DNA from: JBCCFK01 sp965262315
GTDB lineage: Bacteria > Actinomycetota > Acidimicrobiia > Acidimicrobiales > UBA8592
NCBI GenBank assembly: GCA_965262315.1
Contig: CBDHFJ010000010.1
Span: 1-13,399 of the forward strand
Length of the DNA stretch: 13,399 bases
Direction of reading: 5' to 3'
Positions within the stretch are counted from its first letter, which is position 1; every line of letters starts with the position of its first letter. The position numbers and the translations under genes are program-made. The notes under the pieces are model-generated. The model saw nothing but the letters and a program-made list of their open reading frames with translations. It had not been told where the DNA came from and made no database searches. Below, in pieces: positions 1 to 5,060 of the stretch.

Positions 1-300
1 GCCGTCGATGGTGACTCCCGTGGTGGCCCAGGGCACGGCCTGGTCGAGGTGGAGCTCGATCAGACCGCTGCCGTCCGTGGTCGACGAGCGAAGCACGGGC
101 GCCGGGGTCGGGGTGGGTGTCGGAACCGCGGTGGCCGTCGGTGGCGCGGCCACCACATCGGGCGGCTCGGTGGCCGGCGGAGCCGGGGTCGCCTCGGCCC
201 CGTCTCCGTTCGAGCAACCAGCGAGCGCGATCACGACCCCGACACCGCAGCTCGCGAGGAGCCTGCGGGCCGTCTGGGGTCGAGAGAGGGGCGCCGCCAT
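1..300 (-). CDS. putative lipoprotein, N-terminal part (runs off the left edge)
   Basis: The first 100 residues of a minus-strand protein are visible; the rest lies outside the window. It begins MAAPLSRPQTARRLL, with a basic n-region, a hydrophobic stretch (CGVGVVIALAG) and a lipobox LAGC with the lipidated Cys near residue 28, so I read it as an exported, membrane-anchored lipoprotein. After the Cys comes a low-complexity linker rich in Pro, Thr and Ala up to about residue 70, then the start of a more ordinary domain (SGLIELHLDQAVPWATTG). The ATG at 300 is preceded by TGGAG (306-310) and by a TAGCGT box 9 nt upstream. The mature domain is too incomplete to assign a function. Confidence 0.75.
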   Translation of the reverse strand, partial: MAAPLSRPQTARRLLASCGVGVVIALAGCSNGDGAEATPAPPATEPPDVVAAPPTATAVPTPTPTPAPVLRSSTTDGSGLIELHLDQAVPWATTGVTIDG

Positions 301-309
301 GGTCGCTCC

Positions 310-315
310 ACGCTA
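310..315 (-). promoter_or_regulatory. putative -10 box TAGCGT for the lipoprotein gene
   Basis: On the minus strand TAGCGT lies 9 nt before the ATG at 300. It fits the TANNNT form and spacing seen before several other starts in this window (2280, 6725, 7621, 9285, 11496). No clear -35 was found. This is inference from the recurring pattern. Confidence 0.4.
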
Positions 316-392
316 CCGGGGCACCGTGCAGCGACGAGGGCAGACGCCCCTCCGGTCAGGCCGGGGTCGCCATGTCGATCACATCACCCCGG

Positions 393-905
393 TCACATCA
401 CGTCGTCGCCGTACATCTCGCCGAGCGGGTCGGCGAGCAGCTCGAGGCGTTCGCAGTCGGGACCGTTGAAGTAGATCGACGACTCGTGCTCGAACATGAT
501 CTCGTGGCCGGCGGCTTCGAGCTTCTGCTTCAGGTAGGCCTGCTTCTCGGGTGTGACCGAGATGGCCAGGTGATGCATGCTCCCCAGCACCTCGGCGTAC
601 GGGCCGAGGTCGAGGCCGGGGAAGTCGAAGAAGGCCAGCAGGTTGCCGTGGCCGATGTCGAAGAAGAAGTGGGTCGAGCCCTGGTAGTCGCGGTTCTCGA
701 ACAGCTCCGTCAGGGGGAACTCGAGGATCCCCTGGTAGAAGTCGATCGTCCGCTCGACGTCGGACGACAGCAGGGCCAGGTGATGGACGCCCCGGGCCGT
801 GCTCTCCGCCCGTTCGGCCTTGGGGAGCAGGTGCTTCTGGCGCATCCGCTCCCACTCGTCCTCCCGGTCGATCCCGGTCATTTCCTTGTTCGGGGACTGG
901 CTCAT
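393..905 (-). CDS. VOC-superfamily (glyoxalase/extradiol dioxygenase fold) protein
   Basis: This is a 170-residue protein with a charged N-terminal extension of about 38 residues followed by one complete VOC domain made of two beta-alpha-beta modules. Module one starts GVHHLALLSSDVERTIDFYQ (about residues 39-58). Module two starts with MHHLAISV (110-117) and ends ERLELL (152-157). His41/42, His111/112 and Glu in the last strand are at positions that carry metal ligands in VOC enzymes; the family includes lyases, dioxygenases and resistance proteins, so the reaction is not known. The ATG at 905 overlaps the stop of the pirin gene (ATGA) and has a strong GGAGGT 7 nt upstream, inside the pirin 3' end. 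It is the third gene of the operon behind the MarR operator. Confidence 0.88.
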   Translation of the reverse strand: MSQSPNKEMTGIDREDEWERMRQKHLLPKAERAESTARGVHHLALLSSDVERTIDFYQGILEFPLTELFENRDYQGSTHFFFDIGHGNLLAFFDFPGLDLGPYAEVLGSMHHLAISVTPEKQAYLKQKLEAAGHEIMFEHESSIYFNGPDCERLELLADPLGEMYGDDVM

Positions 906-1618
906 CGGGTGACCTCCGCGTCGGTTTCCCAGACGATCACCTCGGCGTCGGAGGTGGCCGTCAGCTCGATCTCGCCGGCGCCGGTGAGGCGGGCGGCGGC
1001 TCCTTCTTCAAGGTAGTCATCGCCGAACCGGACCGAACCCCGGGCGGCGAAGACGTGGACGAAGGGTGCGTCCGGCACGGTGACCGTGTCGCCGTCGGCC
1101 AGGCGGGCCACCGACATGGCGGCACCCTGCTGGTTGAGTCGGATGGCGCCATCGGTGCCCCGGCCGGAGGCGACCTCGACCAGGCCGCCGGCGTCGAGGG
1201 CCTCGTTGACGTCGAGCTGCTCGTAGCCGGGATCGATGCCGGCGGTGTCGGGCACCACCCACATCTGCACGAAACGCACCGGCTCGGACTGGCTGTGGTT
1301 CATCTCCGAGTGGGTGATGCCGGTCCCGGCGGACATGCGCTGGGCGAGGCCGGGGTAGATGACGCCCTCGTTGCCAGCCGAGTCGCGGTGTTCGAGTTCG
1401 CCGTCGAGCACCCAGGTCACGATCTCCATGTCGCGGTGGGGGTGGGTGCCGAACCCGCCGCCGGGGGCGACGATGTCGTCGTTGGAGACGATCAGCAGGC
1501 CGTGGCCGACGTTGTGGGGGTCGTAGTGGGAGCCGAAGCTGAAGCTGTGCTTGGAGTCGAGCCAGCCGAGGTTCGTCTTGAACCGTTGGTCGGGGCGGCG
1601 GATGTCGATCGTGGTCAT
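902..1618 (-). CDS. pirin family protein (bicupin, YhhW-like)
   Basis: This 238-residue protein is close to the length of YhhW-type pirins. The N-terminal cupin has the pirin signature: GTHPHRDMEIVTWV (57-70) gives His59 and His61, and GITHSEMN (100-107) gives His103 and Glu105, matching the four metal ligands known in pirins. The C-terminal cupin (about 150-235) is degenerate, as usual. Pirins are Fe-binding cupins; some oxidise quercetin, but the natural substrate here is unknown. The start MTTIDIRRPDQRF is at 1618, overlapping the yceI stop as ATGA. The same frame stays open upstream to 2224, but that is an out-of-frame reading of yceI and not part of this protein. The stop overlaps the start of the downstream VOC gene. 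Confidence 0.93.
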   Translation of the reverse strand: MTTIDIRRPDQRFKTNLGWLDSKHSFSFGSHYDPHNVGHGLLIVSNDDIVAPGGGFGTHPHRDMEIVTWVLDGELEHRDSAGNEGVIYPGLAQRMSAGTGITHSEMNHSQSEPVRFVQMWVVPDTAGIDPGYEQLDVNEALDAGGLVEVASGRGTDGAIRLNQQGAAMSVARLADGDTVTVPDAPFVHVFAARGSVRFGDDYLEEGAAARLTGAGEIELTATSDAEVIVWETDAEVTR

Positions 1619-2163
1619 GGTGCGGGGACGGCCTGGATCTCGAGGGTGATGTCGATCTTGTCGCCGATGAGCATGCCGTCGACGCCCAGGGGGGCGTTGA
1701 AGTCGATGCCGAAGTCGGAGCGCTGGATGCGGGCTTCGGCCGAGAAGCCCGCACGGGTGGTGTCGTAGCCGTCGATGGCCACGCCGTGGAACTCCAGGTC
1801 GAAGGTGACCGGCTTGGTGACGCCGTTGATCGTCAGGTCGCCGGCGAGGGTGTCGTCGGTGACGCTCGTGGAGGTGAACAGCATCTGGGGGTGGGCGTCG
1901 GCGTCGAAGAAGTCGGTGCTCTGGAGGTGGGCGTCGCGGTCGGCGTTGTTGGTGTCCACCGAGGCCATGTCGACGGTGGCCTGGACGGCACATGCCGTGG
2001 CGTCGTCGCCGATGGTGAGGGTGCCGGCGAAGGTGTTGAAGCGGCCGCGGACCTTGGAGAGGCCGAGGTGACGGACGCTGAATCCGACTTCGGAGTGTGC
2101 GGGTTCCACGGTCCAGGTGCCGGGCGTGAGGGTGGGGGTCGAGGTGGTGCTGGTGTCGGTCAT
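1615..2163 (-). CDS. YceI family protein (isoprenoid/lipid-binding lipocalin-like barrel)
   Basis: This 182-residue protein carries the YceI hallmarks: GTWTVEPAHSEVGFSVRHLG near residues 15-34, SKVRGRF (36-42), a central segment with ADRDAHLQSTDFFD, and TINGVTKPVTFD in the second half. YceI proteins form a lipocalin-like barrel that binds polyprenyl quinone-like lipids or amphiphiles. There is no signal peptide, so this belongs to the cytoplasmic group, unlike E. coli YceI. The ATG at 2163 has AGGAG 7 nt upstream (2171-2175). It is the first gene of a three-gene operon; its TGA overlaps the pirin ATG. Its promoter carries the MarR-type operator. Confidence 0.94.
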   Translation of the reverse strand: MTDTSTTSTPTLTPGTWTVEPAHSEVGFSVRHLGLSKVRGRFNTFAGTLTIGDDATACAVQATVDMASVDTNNADRDAHLQSTDFFDADAHPQMLFTSTSVTDDTLAGDLTINGVTKPVTFDLEFHGVAIDGYDTTRAGFSAEARIQRSDFGIDFNAPLGVDGMLIGDKIDITLEIQAVPAP

Positions 2164-2204
2164 CGGGGGGCTCCTGTTCAGGGGCTGGGCGGAAATGCTT
2201 AAGG

Positions 2205-2231
2205 CTTGAAGTAATATACTTCAAACTTGAA
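2205..2231. promoter_or_regulatory. MarR-type operator between yceI operon and marR
   Basis: A perfect inverted repeat TTGAAGT - AATAT - ACTTCAA occupies 2206-2224. A third half-site CTTGAA at 2226-2231 repeats the first (2205-2210) exactly 21 bp, or two helical turns, away and forms a second inverted pair TTCAA-AC-TTGAA with the right arm. The site is AT-rich in a GC-rich region and lies between divergent genes, one of them encoding a MarR protein. Binding by that MarR is inferred from position and symmetry. Confidence 0.75.
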
Positions 2232-2240
2232 ACAATGCAA
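2213..2240 (-). promoter_or_regulatory. yceI operon promoter
   Basis: On the minus strand, TTGCAT (2235-2240) and TATATT (2213-2218) are separated by 16 nt, giving a -35/-10 pair with a near-consensus -10. The -10 coincides with the centre of the inverted repeat, so a bound MarR dimer would block RNA polymerase. Transcription would start near 2206, giving a leader of about 40 nt that contains the AGGAG site. Confidence 0.55.
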
Positions 2241-2264
2241 CCCGAGATTCGCTGACGGAGGACC

Positions 2265-2270
2265 TAAGGT
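2265..2270 (+). promoter_or_regulatory. putative -10 box TAAGGT for marR
   Basis: TAAGGT lies 9 nt before the marR ATG, matching TANNNT. If it is used, the marR mRNA would be nearly leaderless. The AGGTGA in the same place could instead act as a ribosome binding site, so the two readings compete. Confidence 0.35.
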
Positions 2271-2279
2271 GACGTCCCG

Positions 2280-2741
2280 ATGACAGAGGACACCCGCTGG
2301 CTCGACGAGCTGGAGATGCGTGCGTGGCGCGGCTTCGTCGAGGTCAGCGGTCGCGTCGTCCAGGCGCTCGACGCGTCCCTCAAGGATCGGGTGGGGATGA
2401 CCTTCGACGACTACGAGGTGCTCGTGCACCTCTCCGAAGCCGAGGGCCGCCGCCTCCGCATGACCGAGCTCAGCCAGCGCCTGCTGCATTCGCAGAGCCG
2501 GCTGACCCAGCGCGTCGATCGTCTGGTCAAACGTGGCTGGGTCTGCCGCGAGAAGTGTGACGAGGATCGGCGTGGCACCTTCGCCGTTCTCACCGCGGAC
2601 GGGTTCGCCGCCATCGCCGGTGCCGCCCCGGTCCACGTGGCCGACGTTCGCCAGATGCTGCTCGACCACATCGAACCCGGCGAGCTGGCCCAGGTGGCCG
2701 ACATCTTCGAGCGCATCGCGGCGGCCGCACGCGAGGACTGA
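2280..2741 (+). CDS. MarR family transcriptional regulator
   Basis: This 153-residue protein has a winged helix-turn-helix DNA-binding domain. DDYEVLVHLSEAEGRRLRMTELSQRLLHSQSRLTQRVDRLVKRGWV (about 43-88) holds the helix-turn-helix, and CDEDRRGTFAVLTADG (93-108) is the wing with the conserved DRR. N- and C-terminal helices would form the dimer interface. MarR proteins usually repress neighbouring operons and release DNA on binding phenolics, quinones or other small ligands. It is divergent from yceI-pirin-VOC with the operator between them, so it probably represses that operon and perhaps itself. Cys89 and Cys93 flank the wing and could be redox-reactive, though a Cys near this place occurs in other actinobacterial MarRs. 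The start at 2280 is preceded by AGGTGA and GGAGG. Confidence 0.93.
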   Translation: MTEDTRWLDELEMRAWRGFVEVSGRVVQALDASLKDRVGMTFDDYEVLVHLSEAEGRRLRMTELSQRLLHSQSRLTQRVDRLVKRGWVCREKCDEDRRGTFAVLTADGFAAIAGAAPVHVADVRQMLLDHIEPGELAQVADIFERIAAAARED

Positions 2742-2762
2742 GGCCAGAGGCCAAAACCAGCA

Positions 2763-2788
2763 GTGGCCGGCCCCGAAGGGCCGGCCAC
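2763..2788. terminator. bidirectional terminator hairpin between marR and the FAS1 gene
   Basis: A perfect 11-bp stem (GTGGCCGGCCC / GGGCCGGCCAC) closes a CGAA loop between the 3' ends of two convergent genes. On the minus strand the stem is followed within a few bases by GGTTTTGG, a short U-tract, so it is the better terminator for the FAS1 gene. On the plus strand there is no T-run. Confidence 0.75.
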
Positions 2789-2819
2789 CGATGTGGAGGG
2801 GTTCTGGGCCCCGGGGCGA

Positions 2820-3371
2820 TCAGCCCGGGAGCAGGACGGTGTCGATGACGTGGATGACGCCGTTGCTGGCTTCGATGTCCACCGTGACGACCGTGGCGTC
2901 GTTGACCATGACGGTGTCGCCGTCGACCGAGACGGCAACGGTGGCGCCGTTGACGGTGGTCACGTCCTGGCCGTCGAGGGTGACGACGTCGGCGGCGAGG
3001 TTCTTGCCCGCGACGACGTGGTAGGTCAGGACGCTGGTCAGCAGCTCGGTGTCGGCCAGCAGGTCCTCGGCGGTGATGCCGAGCGCTTCGAGCGCAGCGG
3101 CGAAGGCTTCCTCAGTCGGGGCGAACACCGTGAAGGGGCCCTCACCCTGCAGGGTCTCGACCAGGCCGGCGGCCTCGACGGCAGCAACCAGGGTCGGGAA
3201 GTCGCCGGCGCCCACGGCGGTGGCCACGATGTCGAGCATCTCGTCGCCGGCATCTTCGGTGACCTGCGGCTCACCCGTGGCCACGGGCTCGTCGTCATCG
3301 TCGCCGCAGGCGGCGGCGATCAGCACGAACGCGAGCAGCGTGGCGAGCAGCTTGAACAGGGGGGTACGCAT
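2820..3371 (-). CDS. fasciclin (FAS1) domain lipoprotein
   Basis: This 183-residue protein has a lipoprotein signal peptide (MRTPLFKLLATLLAFVLIAAAC, lipobox AAAC, lipidated Cys22), a short acidic linker (GDDDDEPVATGEPQ), and one FAS1 domain from about residue 45 to the end. FAS1 landmarks are FTVFAPTEEAF (80-90, H1 motif), LTYHVV (115-120) and NGVIHVIDTVLLP (170-182, H2 motif). FAS1 domains mediate cell-surface adhesion; bacterial MPB70-like members are secreted or membrane-anchored. The start at 3371 has GGAG about 9 nt upstream, but that GGAG lies in a small hairpin (TGGAG-AAT-CTCCA). Upstream of that is an unusual 14-bp tandem repeat. A terminator follows the gene. Confidence 0.94.
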   Translation of the reverse strand: MRTPLFKLLATLLAFVLIAAACGDDDDEPVATGEPQVTEDAGDEMLDIVATAVGAGDFPTLVAAVEAAGLVETLQGEGPFTVFAPTEEAFAAALEALGITAEDLLADTELLTSVLTYHVVAGKNLAADVVTLDGQDVTTVNGATVAVSVDGDTVMVNDATVVTVDIEASNGVIHVIDTVLLPG

Positions 3372-3373
3372 GA

Positions 3374-3386
3374 TGGAGATTCTCCA
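3374..3386 (-). promoter_or_regulatory. FAS1 ribosome binding site inside a small hairpin
   Basis: In the mRNA sense the sequence is TGGAG-AAT-CTCCA, two bases before ATG. The Shine-Dalgarno GGAG forms the left arm and pairs with CTCC. The stem is only 5 bp, so it would be a weak, easily opened switch if it matters at all. Confidence 0.4.
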
Positions 3387-3387
3387 A

Positions 3388-3452
3388 GGGGGGTTGCTTC
3401 GGGGGGATTGCTTCGGGGGGATTGTTTCGGGGGGATTGCTTCGGGGGGATTG
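3388..3452 (+). repeat. 14-bp G-tract tandem repeat in the FAS1 leader
   Basis: Four consecutive 14-bp units (ATTGCTTCGGGGGG and close variants) fill 3393-3448, with a partial fifth after them. Five runs of six G (3388-3393, 3401-3406, 3415-3420, 3429-3434, 3443-3448) are separated by 7 or 8 nt. The third unit has ATTGTTTC and the first begins GTTG. The block lies 16 bp upstream of the FAS1 start, so it is probably transcribed as a C-rich 5' leader; the G-rich strand is the other one. Confidence 0.9.
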
Positions 3453-3474
3453 TCGGGTTCTACGTCATCCCCCG

Positions 3475-3492
3475 ATCGGTGGATGCACCGAT
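3475..3492. promoter_or_regulatory. inverted repeat in the FAS1/DUF427 divergent intergenic region
   Basis: ATCGGTG (3475-3481) and CACCGAT (3486-3492) form a perfect 7-bp inverted repeat around GATG. It sits between the divergent FAS1 and DUF427 genes, where promoters are expected, so it may be an operator. No regulator gene is next to it. Confidence 0.4.
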
Positions 3493-3549
3493 GCGGAGAT
3501 TTTCGGCATGGTGAGGAATCCGACTCCATCACCGCGAGGTTCCGTTCTC

Positions 3550-4188
3550 ATGACCGATCTGCGCATCGAACCCAACCCCAAGTGGATCCGCGGCATCGCC
3601 GACGGTCGGACGGTCGTGGACACGCGGGACGCGAAGTTCGTGTGGACGCATCCGTACTACCCGTGGTGGTACATCCCCGAGGCAGACATCGCCGACCCCG
3701 ACCTGCCGGGCGAGACGCTCGACGAACTGCCCGGGCATCGCAGGATCGCCTGGGATGCCGTCGACCACTGGTTCGAGGAGGACGTGGAGGTGTTCGTGCA
3801 TCCTCGAGACCCGTACAAGCGGGTCGACACCCTGCCGTCGTCCAAGCACGTGGTGGTGCGCATCGACGGCACGGTCGTGGCCGACTCGCACAAGCCCACC
3901 ATCCTCTACGAGACGTCGTTGCCGCCTCGGTACTACCTGCCCATCACCGACGTCCGCCTCGATCTGCTCACCCCCACCGACACCAACACCGGCTGCCCGT
4001 ACAAGGGGTGGGCGCACTACTGGAGCGTCACCGTCGACGGGGTCGCCCACGAGGACATCGCCTGGGGCTACCGCACCCCGCTCCCCGAGTCCGAAGCCGT
4101 CGCCGGCATGGTGTGCTTCTACAACGAGAAGGTCGACATCGCCGTCGACGGCGAGGCGATCCCCCGGCCGCAGACCAAGTTCAGCTGA
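3550..4188 (+). CDS. DUF427 domain protein (two repeats)
   Basis: This 212-residue protein contains two DUF427-like units. The N-terminal one is KWIRGIADGRTVVDTRDAKF (11-30) with YPWWYIPEAD (37-46). The second is complete: VVVRIDGTVVADSHKP (101-116), ETSLPPRYYLPITDV (121-135), CPYKGWAHYWSV (149-160), and IAWGYRTPLPE with VCFYNEKVDI (170-197). The CPYKG and ADS motifs are typical of the family, whose biochemical role is not established. I chose ATG 3550 because GAGGT lies 9 nt upstream and MTDLRIEPNPKW leads straight into the domain. An in-frame ATG at 3508 with GGAG 9 nt upstream is a real alternative and would add 14 residues. The 3' end overlaps the convergent CobW gene by 8 bp. Confidence 0.92.
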   Translation: MTDLRIEPNPKWIRGIADGRTVVDTRDAKFVWTHPYYPWWYIPEADIADPDLPGETLDELPGHRRIAWDAVDHWFEEDVEVFVHPRDPYKRVDTLPSSKHVVVRIDGTVVADSHKPTILYETSLPPRYYLPITDVRLDLLTPTDTNTGCPYKGWAHYWSVTVDGVAHEDIAWGYRTPLPESEAVAGMVCFYNEKVDIAVDGEAIPRPQTKFS

Positions 4189-5056
4189 CCTCGACGGCCA
4201 GGTCGGCGAGCCAGCCGGCCAGGTCGATGTCGCCCACGCCGATGGCCACCAACCGGTTCGGCGAGGCGGCACCGCTCGGTCCGGGCCCGATGTCGACCCG
4301 CCGTCCGACCACCTGGACGGTGATGCGTTGGCCGTCGGTGTCGGTGAGGACGCCCTTGGCGCGGACGACGAGCTCGGGGCGATCCTCGAGGGCCCGGCGC
4401 AGGCGATCCCGATCCACGGGGCCGAGGTCGACGCCGCCGGTGTGGAACGGCTTCGCCAGCTGAGCGGGTGTGGGCGGGTCATCGGCGGCCGTCGCGTCGA
4501 ACAGCACCGTGGGGTCGATCTCCGCGCCGTCGACCACCGGCACCTCCGACGTCTGGTGGATCCACGCTCGGAGCTCGTCCGTTGGTTCCGCGTCCGCGAG
4601 ATCGGTCTTGGTGGCCACGACCAGGTCCGCGGAGCGGAGCTGGGCCACGACCACGTCGCCCACGTAGGTGTCGGTCGCTCGGCGCCGGATGTCGGCGGCG
4701 TCGGCGGTGACCACGATGCCGTCGAGCCGGAAGCCCGGACGATGCGCGTAGGCCGCGGCGGCGGCTGGGTCGGCGACGCCCGAGGCCTCCACGACCACCC
4801 GCGACGGCGCCAGGGGGGCGATGGCGTCGAGGGCGTCCACGAACCCGTCGGCCATGCTGCAACAGATGCAGCCGTTGGCCAGCTCCATGGTGTCGCCCGC
4901 GGCGCCGACGATCAGGTCTCGGTCGACGGTGATGTCGCCGAAGTCGTTCACCAACACGATCACCGGTTCGGTGGAGGCGGCCAGGAGGCGGTTGAGCAGC
5001 GTGGTCTTGCCGCTGCCCAGGTAGCCGCCGAGGACGGTGACCGCCTTGTCGGCCAT
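4181..5056 (-). CDS. CobW/COG0523 family GTPase (putative metal chaperone)
   Basis: This 291-residue protein has a G3E-family GTPase domain: Walker A GGYLGSGKTT (10-19), VNDFGD (36-41), the CxCC metal-binding motif in NGCICCSM (61-68), VVEASGVADP (88-97) and the guanine-specificity motif TKTD (149-152). The C-terminal CobW_C region (about 203-290) is recognisable from FHTGGVDLGP onward. COG0523 proteins use GTP to deliver Zn, Co or other metals to client proteins. It starts 4 nt after the stop of the amidohydrolase gene on the same strand, so the two are almost certainly co-transcribed and the amidohydrolase is an obvious candidate client. Which metal it carries cannot be told from sequence. 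Confidence 0.92.
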   Translation of the reverse strand: MADKAVTVLGGYLGSGKTTLLNRLLAASTEPVIVLVNDFGDITVDRDLIVGAAGDTMELANGCICCSMADGFVDALDAIAPLAPSRVVVEASGVADPAAAAAYAHRPGFRLDGIVVTADAADIRRRATDTYVGDVVVAQLRSADLVVATKTDLADAEPTDELRAWIHQTSEVPVVDGAEIDPTVLFDATAADDPPTPAQLAKPFHTGGVDLGPVDRDRLRRALEDRPELVVRAKGVLTDTDGQRITVQVVGRRVDIGPGPSGAASPNRLVAIGVGDIDLAGWLADLAVEVS

Positions 5057-5060
5057 GGGC

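Noticed and set aside
902..2224. A 440-residue frame joining the pirin gene to about 200 upstream residues
   Set aside because: The upstream part is yceI read in the wrong frame (Arg/His/Pro-rich, no family). Pirin begins at MTTIDIRRPDQRF, and the ATGA overlap with yceI marks the true junction.
3393..3452. Short CRISPR-like array
   Set aside because: The units are 14 bp, directly adjacent and without unique spacers, and no cas gene is present; it is a simple tandem repeat.
2763..4463. A 566-residue plus-strand frame across the FAS1 and DUF427 genes
   Set aside because: It is antisense to a complete FAS1 lipoprotein and out of frame with DUF427; composition is Gly/Arg/Asp-rich as expected of a GC-rich shadow.
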